Position numbers and translations under genes: made by a program. This document shows, piece by piece, positions 16,053-24,694 of a stretch of 64,000 bases of DNA. Numbering within the stretch: position 1 is the first letter of the stretch; each line of letters begins with the position of its first letter. The notes below the pieces were generated by a model. The model had not been told where the DNA came from. It searched no databases and worked only from the letters and a program-made list of their open reading frames with translations. Origin of the DNA: JAPHSX01 sp050298555 (lineage in GTDB: Bacteria > Pseudomonadota > Gammaproteobacteria > Thiohalomonadales > Thiohalomonadaceae); contig JBNKUL010000062.1 of NCBI GenBank assembly GCA_050298555.1, forward strand, positions 17,826-81,825, written 5' to 3'.

Positions 16053-16057
16053 TCACG

Positions 16058-16672
16058 ATGTCTGATTACTATCAGCAATTGGCCGACAGGGTGCAGCAGC
16101 GTTTTGGCACCCAGATCTCGGCCACCCATGTGGAGTTCTCCGAACTGACGGTGGAGCTGCCGCGTGACCAACTGCTAGCCGTCTGCACCGCCCTGCGCGA
16201 TGAAGAGGAGTTCGCCTTCGAACAGCTCATCGACCTCTGCGGCGTCGACTATCTGGAATACGGCAATGGCCGCTGGACCGGACCGCGCTTTGCCTCGGTC
16301 TACCACCTGATGTCGATTAAGCACAACCACCGCATTCGCCTGCGCACCTTTGCCGACGACGAGCTGCCGGTGGTCGACTCGGTGATCAGTATCTGGAATT
16401 CCGCCGACTGGTACGAGCGTGAGGCCTTTGACCTTTACGGTATCGTCTACGAGGGCCACCCGGACCTGCGCCGCATCCTTACCGACTACGGCTTTATCGG
16501 TCACCCCTTCCGCAAGGACTTCCCGATCAGCGGCAATGTGGAGATGACCTACGACGAAGAACAGAGGCGCGTGGTCTACCAGCCGGTGACCGTCGAGCCG
16601 CGCTCCATGGTGCCGCGCGTGATTCGCGACGACCACCGCTATGCACAACCGAACGCCGAGGGAGGGGAGTAA
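16058..16672 (+). CDS. nuoC: NADH-quinone oxidoreductase subunit C
   Basis: 204 residues. It is a separate protein rather than the NuoCD fusion of E. coli. Family motifs: WYEREAFDLYGI, HPDLRRILTDYGF and GHPFRKDFP. It is part of the peripheral arm and packs against NuoD. The intact tail (PVTVEPRSMVPRVIRDDHRY) is typical of proteobacterial 14-subunit complexes. Confidence 0.97.
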   Translation: MSDYYQQLADRVQQRFGTQISATHVEFSELTVELPRDQLLAVCTALRDEEEFAFEQLIDLCGVDYLEYGNGRWTGPRFASVYHLMSIKHNHRIRLRTFADDELPVVDSVISIWNSADWYEREAFDLYGIVYEGHPDLRRILTDYGFIGHPFRKDFPISGNVEMTYDEEQRRVVYQPVTVEPRSMVPRVIRDDHRYAQPNAEGGE

Positions 16673-16675
16673 ACG

Positions 16676-17932
16676 GTGTCTGAGATTCGTAACTACACCC
16701 TCAACTTCGGTCCGCAGCACCCGGCGGCGCACGGTGTGCTGCGTCTGGTGCTGGAGATGGACGGCGAGATCATTGAGCGCGCCGACCCGCACATCGGCCT
16801 GCTGCACCGCGGTACCGAGAAGTTGGCCGAGACCAAGCACTACGTTCAGAGCCTGCCCTACATGGACCGTCTCGACTACGTCTCCATGATGAGCAACGAG
16901 CACGCCTACTGCATGGCGATCGAGAAGATGCTCGGGCTGCAGGTGCCGGAGCGTGCCCAGTACATCCGCGTGATGTTCGACGAGATCACCCGCATCCTTA
17001 ACCACCTGATGTGGCTAGGGGCGCACGCCCTCGACGTCGGCGCGATGACCGTCTTCCTCTACGCCTTCCGCGAGCGTGAGGACCTGATGGACTGCTACGA
17101 GGCGGTCTCTGGTGCGCGCCTGCACGCCGCCTACTACCGTCCCGGCGGCGTCTACCGCGACCTGCCCGATCGTATGCCGCAGTTCAGCGGCTCCAGCAAG
17201 TGGCACAGCGAGTCCGAGATTGCAGCACTGAACGACAATCGTCAGGGTTCGCTACTCGACTTCATCGAGGACTTTACCAACCGTTTCCCCGGTTACATCG
17301 ATGAGTACGAGACCCTGCTCACCGACAACCGCATCTGGAAGCAGCGCCTGGTCAACATCGGCATCATGTCGCCCGAGCGTGCGATGCAGATGGGCCTCAC
17401 CGGCCCGATGCTACGCGGCTCCGGTATCGCCTGGGACCTGCGCAAGAAGCAGCCCTATGAGGTCTACGACAAGCTCGACTTCGATATCCCGATCGGTACC
17501 AACGGCGACTGCTATGACCGCTACCTGGTGCGTATCGAGGAGCTGCGTCAGTCCAACCGCATCATCAAGCAGTGCATCCAGTGGCTGCGCAAGAACTCCG
17601 GTCTGGTGATGGCGGACGACCACAAGGTCACGCCGCCGCCGCGTACCGAGATGAAGCAGGGGATGGAGTCACTGATCCACCACTTCAAGCTCGCCAGTGA
17701 AGGTATCAGCCTGCCCGAGGGCGAGGCCTATGCCGCGGTAGAGCACCCCAAGGGCGAGTTCGGTATCTACATGGTTTCCGACGGTGCCAATAAGCCCTAC
17801 CGCATGAAGATCCGTGCGCCGGGCTTTGCCCACCTCGCCTCGATGGATGAGATGGTTCGTGGCCACATGCTGGCCGACGTGGTCGCCGTGATCGGCACCC
17901 AGGATATTGTATTTGGGGAGATCGACCGCTGA
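16676..17932 (+). CDS. nuoD: NADH-quinone oxidoreductase subunit D
   Basis: 418 residues from a GTG at 16676, 3 bases after nuoC. It is the 49-kDa homologue that forms the quinone pocket with NuoB. Conserved stretches: NFGPQHPAAHGVLRL with the His-rich quinone loop, HIGLLHRGTEKL, YVSMMSNEHAY and the C-terminal DIVFGEIDR. Its stop codon overlaps the nuoE ATG by 1 base. Confidence 0.97.
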   Translation: MSEIRNYTLNFGPQHPAAHGVLRLVLEMDGEIIERADPHIGLLHRGTEKLAETKHYVQSLPYMDRLDYVSMMSNEHAYCMAIEKMLGLQVPERAQYIRVMFDEITRILNHLMWLGAHALDVGAMTVFLYAFREREDLMDCYEAVSGARLHAAYYRPGGVYRDLPDRMPQFSGSSKWHSESEIAALNDNRQGSLLDFIEDFTNRFPGYIDEYETLLTDNRIWKQRLVNIGIMSPERAMQMGLTGPMLRGSGIAWDLRKKQPYEVYDKLDFDIPIGTNGDCYDRYLVRIEELRQSNRIIKQCIQWLRKNSGLVMADDHKVTPPPRTEMKQGMESLIHHFKLASEGISLPEGEAYAAVEHPKGEFGIYMVSDGANKPYRMKIRAPGFAHLASMDEMVRGHMLADVVAVIGTQDIVFGEIDR

Positions 17933-18426
17933 TGTCTGAGAATTTGATTGAACTGTTGAGCGCCGACTCGCGTGCCGACATTGACCGCTGGATCGCCAAA
18001 TACCCGGCCGACCAGAAGCAGTCTGCCGTGATGGCCGGCCTGCGTATCGCCCAGGAGCAGAACGGCGGTTGGCTAACCGACGAGCTGATCCAGGCGGTCG
18101 CCGGCTACCTCGATATGGACGCCATCGCCGCCTATGAGGTCGCCACCTTCTACGGCATGTATGAGCGCAAGCCGGTGGGCAAGCACAAGATCTGTGTCTG
18201 CACCAACATCTCCTGCATGCTGTGCGGCTCCGACGATGTGGTGGCCCACCTGGAGCAGCGCCTCGGTATCAAGATGGGCGAGACCACCGAAGATGGCCGC
18301 TTTACCCTCAAAGAGGTGGAGTGTCTGGGTGCCTGCGTCAACGCGCCGATGTTTGAGCTGAACAAATCCTATTACGAGAACCTGACGCCGGAATCGATCG
18401 ACGCCATTCTCGATGGCCTGGACTAA
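17932..18426 (+). CDS. nuoE: NADH-quinone oxidoreductase subunit E
   Basis: 164 residues of the thioredoxin-like 24-kDa family. The four [2Fe-2S] (N1a) ligands are seen in CTNISCMLCG and ECLGACVNAP. It is part of the NADH-oxidising module with NuoF and NuoG. The helical N-terminal domain (AVAGYLDMDAIAAYEVATFY) is normal. Confidence 0.97.
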   Translation: MSENLIELLSADSRADIDRWIAKYPADQKQSAVMAGLRIAQEQNGGWLTDELIQAVAGYLDMDAIAAYEVATFYGMYERKPVGKHKICVCTNISCMLCGSDDVVAHLEQRLGIKMGETTEDGRFTLKEVECLGACVNAPMFELNKSYYENLTPESIDAILDGLD

Positions 18427-18442
18427 CGGAGGGGATGGAAGA

Positions 18443-19711
18443 GTGAGCAATAAAGTCTGTTTCCGTACCCTGGGTGTCGACAACTCCTGGACCCTGGAGG
18501 CCTACCGCGCCAACGGCGGTTACGAGGTGCTGGAGAAGATCCTCAAGGAGAAGATTCCGCCCGAAGAGATCATCGAAGAGATGAAGACCTCGGCCCTGCG
18601 CGGTCGCGGTGGCGCCGGCTTCCCCACCGGTCTGAAGTGGAGCTTTATGCCCAAGACCGAGGGGCAGAAGTACATCGTTTGTAACTCGGACGAGGGTGAG
18701 CCCGGTACCTGTAAGGACCGCGACATCCTGCGCTACAACCCGCACCAGCTGATCGAGGGGATGGCCATTGCCGGCTACACCATCGGTGCCAGCGTCGGTT
18801 ACAACTACATCCGCGGCGAGTTCTGGGAACCCTACGAGCGCTTCGATGCCGCACTGGAAGAGGCGCGTGCCGCCGGCCTGCTGGGCGACAACATCCTTGG
18901 CAGCGGCTTCAACTTCAACGCCCACGCCCACCTCGGCGCCGGCGCCTACGTCTGTGGTGAGGAGACCGCGCTGATCGAGTCGATTGAGGGCAAGAAGGGG
19001 CAGCCGCGCTTTAAGCCGCCGTTCCCCGCCAACTTCGGTCTCTACGGCAAGCCCACCACCATCAATAACACCGAATCGCTGGCCTCCGTGCCGGTGATCC
19101 TGAAGAACGGTGGTAAGTGGTTCCTCGAGCAGGGCAAGCCGAACGCGGGCGGTAACAAGATCTTCTGCGTCTCCGGCCACGTCAACAAGCCAAGCAACTA
19201 CGAGGTGCCGATGGGCATCCCCTTCGCCGAGCTGCTGGAGATGGCCGGTGGCGTACGCGACGGCCACACCCTCAAGGCGGTGATCCCCGGTGGTAGCTCC
19301 ACCCCGGTGCTGCCAGCCGAGGTCGCCATGGGTATGGACATGGATTATGACTCCATCGCCAAGGCGGGCTCCATGCTCGGTGCCGGTTCGGTCATCGTCA
19401 TTGACGACTCCGCCTGTATGGTCAAGGTGCTGGCGCGCCTCTCCCACTTCTATTACGAGGAGTCGTGCGGCCAGTGTACCCCCTGTCGTGAGGGCACCGG
19501 CTGGTTGGCCCGCGTGCTGCACCGCATCGAACACGGCGAGGGCCGTCCCGAAGACCTGGACCAGCTGATGGGCGTCGCCGACCGCATTACCGGCAACACC
19601 ATCTGTGCCCTGGGCGACGCTGCGGCGATGCCGGTACAGAGCTTCCTGACGCACTTCCGTGAAGAGTTCGAGTACCACATCGAACACAAGAAGTGCATGG
19701 TGGGTGGCTAA
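18443..19711 (+). CDS. nuoF: NADH-quinone oxidoreductase subunit F
   Basis: 422 residues from the GTG at 18443, preceded by GGAGGGG. An ATG at 18413 would add 10 residues and overlap nuoE by 14 bases. NuoF binds NADH and FMN and holds cluster N3. Motifs: ALRGRGGAGFPTGLKW (FMN/NADH), CNSDEGEPGTCKDRD, and the [4Fe-4S] ligands in ESCGQCTPCREGTGW and NTICALGDAAAMP. It is the electron entry point of Complex I. Confidence 0.96.
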   Translation: MSNKVCFRTLGVDNSWTLEAYRANGGYEVLEKILKEKIPPEEIIEEMKTSALRGRGGAGFPTGLKWSFMPKTEGQKYIVCNSDEGEPGTCKDRDILRYNPHQLIEGMAIAGYTIGASVGYNYIRGEFWEPYERFDAALEEARAAGLLGDNILGSGFNFNAHAHLGAGAYVCGEETALIESIEGKKGQPRFKPPFPANFGLYGKPTTINNTESLASVPVILKNGGKWFLEQGKPNAGGNKIFCVSGHVNKPSNYEVPMGIPFAELLEMAGGVRDGHTLKAVIPGGSSTPVLPAEVAMGMDMDYDSIAKAGSMLGAGSVIVIDDSACMVKVLARLSHFYYEESCGQCTPCREGTGWLARVLHRIEHGEGRPEDLDQLMGVADRITGNTICALGDAAAMPVQSFLTHFREEFEYHIEHKKCMVGG

Positions 19712-19752
19712 GCCACCGACATTAAAAGAATTAACCTAAGTCGAGACTTGCG

Positions 19753-22095
19753 ATGGCAAACATCGAGATCAACGGAAAAACGATAGAGGCACGTGATGGG
19801 GCAATGCTGCTTGATGTGGCAGACGAGGCCGGCATCACGATCCCGCGTTTTTGCTACCACAGCAAACTCTCCCTGGCGGCCAGCTGCCGCATGTGTCTGG
19901 TCGAGGTAGAGAAGGCGCCCAAGCCGCTTCCTGCCTGTGCCACCCCCGTCACCGACGGCATGAAGGTGCAGACTCGTTCGCCCCGGGCGATCGCGGCGCA
20001 GCGTGCGGTGATGGAGTTCCTGTTGATCAACCACCCGCTGGACTGCCCCATCTGCGACCAGGGCGGTGAGTGCGAGCTGCAGGAGATGGCGCTGGGTTAC
20101 GGCAACGACGTCTCCCGCTACGCCGAGTCCAAGCGCGTGACCCCCAGCCCCGACCTGGGCCCGCTCATCGCCACCGACATGACCCGCTGCATCCACTGTA
20201 CCCGTTGCGTACGCTTCGGTAAGGAGATCGGCGGTGTGATGGAGCTGGGCGCACCGGGCCGTGGTGAGCACATGCACATCAGCACCTATATGGAGCACAG
20301 TGTCGACTCCGAGCTCTCCGGCAACGTCATCGACCTCTGCCCCGTGGGTTCGCTCACCTCCAAGCCCTACCGCTACCAGGCCCGTCCCTGGGAGCTGCAG
20401 ACCCACAACAGCGTCTCGCCGCACGACTGCGTCGGCGCCAACCTGCGTATCGACAGCCGCTCCGGCAAGGCGATGCGTGTAGTGGCGCGCGAGAATGACG
20501 AGGTGAACGAGTGCTGGATCGCCGACCGCGACCGCTTCAGCTATACCGCACTGGGGCACGAAGAGCGCCTGAGCAAACCGCAGATCAAGAAGGGCGGCAG
20601 CTGGCTGGAGTGCGACTGGGATACCGCGCTGACCGCCGCGGTGGAAGGGCTGAAGAGTATCGACATCGACAAGCTTGGTGCCCTGGCATCGAGCACCGCG
20701 ACCAGCGAAGAGCACTACCTGCTGCAGAAGCTGATGCGCGCCATCGGCTCGAACAACATCGATCACCGCCTGCGCCAGCAGGACCTGCGCGACCAGGCCG
20801 ACGTGGCCGCCTTCCCCGGTATCGGTCAGTCCATCGCCTCCCTGCAGGAGAACGACGCGGTGCTGCTGGTCGGCTCCAATATCCGTAAAGATGTCCCGCT
20901 GCTGGCGCAGCGCCTGCGCAAGGCGGTTGCCAACGGCGCCCGCGTGATGGCGATTAACGCCGTCGATTACGACATGGCCTTCAGGCTGGCGCAGAAGTGC
21001 ATCGCCATCGATATGGGTGCTGAGCTGCTGGCCGTGGCCCGCGCCCTGCTCGAGATCACCGACGAGAGTGCACCGCAGGCGCTGGCCAATGCCATTGCTA
21101 GCGCCGAGGTCTCCGACAGTCACCGCGCCATCGCCAAGGCGCTGCGCGATGCCGAGAAGGGCAGCGTGATCATGGGGCAGGCGGTGCAGTCCCACCCGGC
21201 GGGTGCCGAGCTGCGCGCCATCGCCAACCTTATCGCCTCACTCAGCGACTGCCACATCGGCACCCTGGCCGATGGCAACGGCGCCGGTGCCGCACTGGCC
21301 GGCTGCCTGCCGCACCGGGTTGCCGGCGGCAAGGCGGCTGACAGCGCCGGTCTCGGCTGGAACGAGATGTTCGCCAGCGGCATGCAGGGTTACCTGCTGC
21401 TCGGCACCGAGCCCGAGCTCGACTGCATCGATTCCGCCGCCGCGCTTAAGGCGATGCAGGGGGCCGGCTTTGTCGTCGCCATCAACAGCTACGCCTCCGA
21501 GGCGCTGCGTGACTATGCCGACGTGCTGCTGCCCGCCGCCACCTTCGCCGAGACCGCCGGTAGCTTCGTCAACGCCGAGGGGCGCTGGCAGTCGTTCAAC
21601 GGCGCCGTTGCCGCCCCCGGCGAGGCCCGCCCCGCCTGGAAGATCCTGCGCGTGATGGGCAACCTGTTCGACATGGCTGGTTTCGAATTCAACTCCGCCG
21701 AAGAGGTGCGTGAGGAGCTCAACGTAGCCTGTGGCGAGCCCACTGCCGCCCCCGCCGCCTGGCATCCGGAGCAGATGAGCAAACCCGTCGACGGCCTGGT
21801 GCGTATCGCCGATGTGCCGATCTACGCGGTCGACGCCATGGTGCGCCGCGCCGCGCCGCTGCAGGGTACCGCCGATGCGGACCTGTGGCAGATCCGCATC
21901 AACAGCGCCACCGCCGAGAAGGCGGGCCTGAGTGATGCGGTGGAGGCAAAACTGATTCAGGGGGAGGGCGAGGTCGTGCTGCCGTTGCTGCTCGATGAGC
22001 GCCTGCCCGATAACGCGGTCTACCTGCCTGCCGGCCTTAGCGCCACGGTAGGACTGGGCGGTGGCTTTGCTGCCGTGGAACTGACCAACGCATAA
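19753..22095 (+). CDS. nuoG: NADH-quinone oxidoreductase subunit G
   Basis: 780 residues. The N-terminal ferredoxin domain has the N1b ligands (PRFCYH, CRMCLVEVEKAP, CATPV), the His-Cys3 cluster N5 motif (HPLDCPICDQGGECELQE) and N4 ligands (CIHCTRCVRFGKEI, DLCPVGSL). A molybdopterin-oxidoreductase-like domain follows without an evident cofactor role. The extra Cys set for cluster N7 seen in E. coli NuoG is not present (only SPHDCVGAN is seen), so this is the shorter form common in other proteobacteria. Confidence 0.96.
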   Translation: MANIEINGKTIEARDGAMLLDVADEAGITIPRFCYHSKLSLAASCRMCLVEVEKAPKPLPACATPVTDGMKVQTRSPRAIAAQRAVMEFLLINHPLDCPICDQGGECELQEMALGYGNDVSRYAESKRVTPSPDLGPLIATDMTRCIHCTRCVRFGKEIGGVMELGAPGRGEHMHISTYMEHSVDSELSGNVIDLCPVGSLTSKPYRYQARPWELQTHNSVSPHDCVGANLRIDSRSGKAMRVVARENDEVNECWIADRDRFSYTALGHEERLSKPQIKKGGSWLECDWDTALTAAVEGLKSIDIDKLGALASSTATSEEHYLLQKLMRAIGSNNIDHRLRQQDLRDQADVAAFPGIGQSIASLQENDAVLLVGSNIRKDVPLLAQRLRKAVANGARVMAINAVDYDMAFRLAQKCIAIDMGAELLAVARALLEITDESAPQALANAIASAEVSDSHRAIAKALRDAEKGSVIMGQAVQSHPAGAELRAIANLIASLSDCHIGTLADGNGAGAALAGCLPHRVAGGKAADSAGLGWNEMFASGMQGYLLLGTEPELDCIDSAAALKAMQGAGFVVAINSYASEALRDYADVLLPAATFAETAGSFVNAEGRWQSFNGAVAAPGEARPAWKILRVMGNLFDMAGFEFNSAEEVREELNVACGEPTAAPAAWHPEQMSKPVDGLVRIADVPIYAVDAMVRRAAPLQGTADADLWQIRINSATAEKAGLSDAVEAKLIQGEGEVVLPLLLDERLPDNAVYLPAGLSATVGLGGGFAAVELTNA

Positions 22096-22115
22096 CAACG
22101 ACTGGATAAGACCGG

Positions 22116-23216
22116 ATGTTCGAGATACTGGAAAATAGCCTGTTGGGATTTGGCGTCTGGCCCTGGCTGGCGACGCTCATCACGATCCTGCTGCAGATCG
22201 TCGTCATTATGGTGCCGCTGCTGCTCGCCGTTGCCTACTTCACCTACGCCGAGCGCAAGGTGATCGGTTTCATGCAGATCCGTATCGGTCCGAACCGGGT
22301 CGGTTTCTTCGGCAAGCAGCTGTGGGGCCTCGGTCAGCCCATCGCCGATGCGGTGAAGCTGATGTTCAAGGAGATCGTCATCCCCAGCGGTGCCGACAAG
22401 TTCCTGTTCCTGATCGCGCCGGTACTCTCTATGGCCCCGGCCCTGGCGGCCTGGTCGGTGGTGCCCTTCGGCAGCGAGATGGTTCTGGCCGACATTGACG
22501 CCAGCCTGCTCTATGTCCTGGCCATCACCTCTATCGGTGTTTACGGCGTCATCATCGCCGGCTGGGCCTCCAACTCCAAATACGCCTTCCTCGGCGCGAT
22601 GCGTTCGGCGGCGCAGATCGTCTCCTACGAGATCGCCATGGGCTTTGCCCTGGTCGGCGTGCTGATGGCGGCGGGTAGCATTAACCTGGGTGAGATCGTT
22701 ATGGGGCAGAGCGGCGACTACGGCCTGTTTAACTGGTACTTCATTCCGCTGTTCCCGCTGTTCGTCGTCTACTTCATCTCCGGTGTGGCCGAGACCAACC
22801 GTGCCCCCTTCGACGTCGCCGAGGGTGAGTCGGAGATCGTTGCCGGTTTCCACGTCGAATATTCCGGCATGACCTTCGCGGTCTTCTTCCTCGCCGAGTA
22901 CGCCAACATGATCCTGGTCTCGATGCTGGCGGCGTTGATGTTCCTCGGTGGCTGGCTCAGCCCGCTGCCGGCAGAGATGATCCCCGAGGTCACCGGTGTC
23001 TCCCTCCTGTTGGGTGACGGCATCCACTGGCTGCTGGCGAAGACGGCGATCTTCATGTTCTTTTACCTCTGGTTCCGTGCCACCTTCCCGCGCTACCGCT
23101 ATGACCAGATCATGCGCCTGGGCTGGAAGGTCTTCATTCCGATTACCATCATCTGGCTGCTGGTGGTTGGGGTGTTCATCATGGGCGGCCTGGCCCCCTG
23201 GTTTGATGCGGCATAA
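22116..23216 (+). CDS. nuoH: NADH-quinone oxidoreductase subunit H
   Basis: 366 residues with about eight transmembrane helices. The family motifs YAERKVIGFMQIRIGPNRVG, GWASNSKYAFLGAMRSAAQI and the acidic loop AETNRAPFDVAEGESEIV, which links the quinone site to the proton path, are intact. It anchors the peripheral arm to the membrane. Confidence 0.97.
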   Translation: MFEILENSLLGFGVWPWLATLITILLQIVVIMVPLLLAVAYFTYAERKVIGFMQIRIGPNRVGFFGKQLWGLGQPIADAVKLMFKEIVIPSGADKFLFLIAPVLSMAPALAAWSVVPFGSEMVLADIDASLLYVLAITSIGVYGVIIAGWASNSKYAFLGAMRSAAQIVSYEIAMGFALVGVLMAAGSINLGEIVMGQSGDYGLFNWYFIPLFPLFVVYFISGVAETNRAPFDVAEGESEIVAGFHVEYSGMTFAVFFLAEYANMILVSMLAALMFLGGWLSPLPAEMIPEVTGVSLLLGDGIHWLLAKTAIFMFFYLWFRATFPRYRYDQIMRLGWKVFIPITIIWLLVVGVFIMGGLAPWFDAA

Positions 23217-23236
23217 CGGCGAGATCGGATACTGAT

Positions 23237-23722
23237 ATGAATTTATTGCGCACCATCAAGAGCCTGACTCTTAAAGAACTGCGTGGCGGTCTCGGTCTGA
23301 CCGGTCGCTACCTGTTCCGTAAAAAGTTTACCGTGCAGTACCCGGAGGAGCGGGCGCCGATGTCGCCGCGTTTCCGTGGCCTGCACGCCCAGCGCCGTTA
23401 CCCCAACGGCGAGGAGCGTTGCATCGCCTGTAAGCTGTGCGAGGTGGTCTGCCCGGCGATGGCCATTACCATCGAGTCGGCGCAGCGTGACGACGGCACC
23501 CGCCGCACTACCCGCTACGACATCGACCTGACCAAGTGCATCTTCTGCGGTTTCTGCGAAGAGGCCTGTCCGGTGGATGCAATTGTCGAGACCCGCATCT
23601 ACGAGTACCACGGTGAGTGCCGTGAGGACCTGTTGATGACCAAGGAGAAACTCCTGGCGGTGGGCGACAAGTACGAGGCGCAGATCGCCGCAGACCGTGC
23701 CGAAGATGCACCCTACCGATAG
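23237..23722 (+). CDS. nuoI: NADH-quinone oxidoreductase subunit I
   Basis: 161 residues with two [4Fe-4S] clusters (N6a and N6b) in the 8-iron ferredoxin pattern: ERCIACKLCEVVCPAMAI and TKCIFCGFCEEACPVDAIVE. The N-terminal helix lies on the membrane. It relays electrons from NuoG to cluster N2 in NuoB. Confidence 0.97.
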   Translation: MNLLRTIKSLTLKELRGGLGLTGRYLFRKKFTVQYPEERAPMSPRFRGLHAQRRYPNGEERCIACKLCEVVCPAMAITIESAQRDDGTRRTTRYDIDLTKCIFCGFCEEACPVDAIVETRIYEYHGECREDLLMTKEKLLAVGDKYEAQIAADRAEDAPYR

Positions 23723-23734
23723 GCGGACGACAGC

Positions 23735-24340
23735 ATGAGTTTTGAACAGATCCTTTTCTATCTCTTTTCCACCATCCTGGTGCTCGGTGCCGCCGCGGTG
23801 ATCACCGTGCGCAACCCGGTGCACGCGGCAATGTTCCTGGTGCTCTGTTTCTTCACCAGCTCCGCGCTGTGGCTGCTACTGGAGGCGGAGTTCCTCGCCA
23901 TCACCCTGGTGCTGGTCTACGTTGGCGCGGTCATGGTGCTGTTCCTGTTCGTGGTGATGATGCTCGACATCAATATTGCACGCATGCGCGAGGGCTTTGC
24001 CCGCTACTTCCCGATCGGGGCCATCGTCGCCGGTATCTCCATCGGCATCATGACGCTGGCGGTGGGCCGCAATAACTTCGGCCTCGACAAGGTCGCGGCA
24101 CCGGCACCCAAGCCTGCCGACTACAGCAATACCCGTGAGCTGGGTGAGCAGCTCTACACCACTTACGTCTATCCCTTCGAGATCGCCTCGGTGGTGCTGT
24201 TGGTGGCCATCGTCGCCGCCATCGCCCTGACCCTGCGTTCGCGTACCGGTACCCGCTACCAGAAGATCGAGGACCAGGTGGTGGTGAAGAAGGCCGAGCG
24301 CCTGCGTGTGGTACAGGTCGAGTCGGAGGAGCGTAAGTAA
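23735..24340 (+). CDS. nuoJ: NADH-quinone oxidoreductase subunit J
   Basis: 201 residues with five predicted helices. The conserved segment LEAEFLAITLVLVYVGAVMV with the pi-bulge helix, followed by LFLFVVMMLDI, marks NuoJ. The C-terminal tail is charged. It is part of the membrane arm between NuoH and NuoK. Confidence 0.96.
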   Translation: MSFEQILFYLFSTILVLGAAAVITVRNPVHAAMFLVLCFFTSSALWLLLEAEFLAITLVLVYVGAVMVLFLFVVMMLDINIARMREGFARYFPIGAIVAGISIGIMTLAVGRNNFGLDKVAAPAPKPADYSNTRELGEQLYTTYVYPFEIASVVLLVAIVAAIALTLRSRTGTRYQKIEDQVVVKKAERLRVVQVESEERK

Positions 24341-24383
24341 TGATTCGCATAAACAGAACAATTAGCGTAGGCGAGGCACGAGC

Positions 24384-24689
24384 ATGATTGCGTTGTCCGA
24401 TTACCTCACGGTGAGTGCGGTCCTCTTCGGCCTGAGCATGGCCGGGATCTTCATCAACCGTAAGAATGTCATCATCCTGCTGATGTGCATCGAGTTGATG
24501 CTACTGGCGGTGAATATCAACTTTATCGCCTTCTCCCATTATCTGGGCGATACCGCCGGTCAGGTCTTCGTCTTCTTTATTCTTACCGTCGCGGCGGCGG
24601 AGGCGGCCATTGGCCTCGCCATCCTGGTGGTGCTGTTCCGTAACAAGCGCAGCATCAACGTCGACGACCTCGATACGCTGAAGGGGTAG
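24384..24689 (+). CDS. nuoK: NADH-quinone oxidoreductase subunit K
   Basis: 101 residues, three helices. The two conserved buried glutamates of the proton path are seen in LLMCIELMLLAVNINF and AAAEAAIGLAILV. MrpC-like. A 43-base gap separates it from nuoJ. Confidence 0.97.
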   Translation: MIALSDYLTVSAVLFGLSMAGIFINRKNVIILLMCIELMLLAVNINFIAFSHYLGDTAGQVFVFFILTVAAAEAAIGLAILVVLFRNKRSINVDDLDTLKG

Positions 24690-24694
24690 GGCAG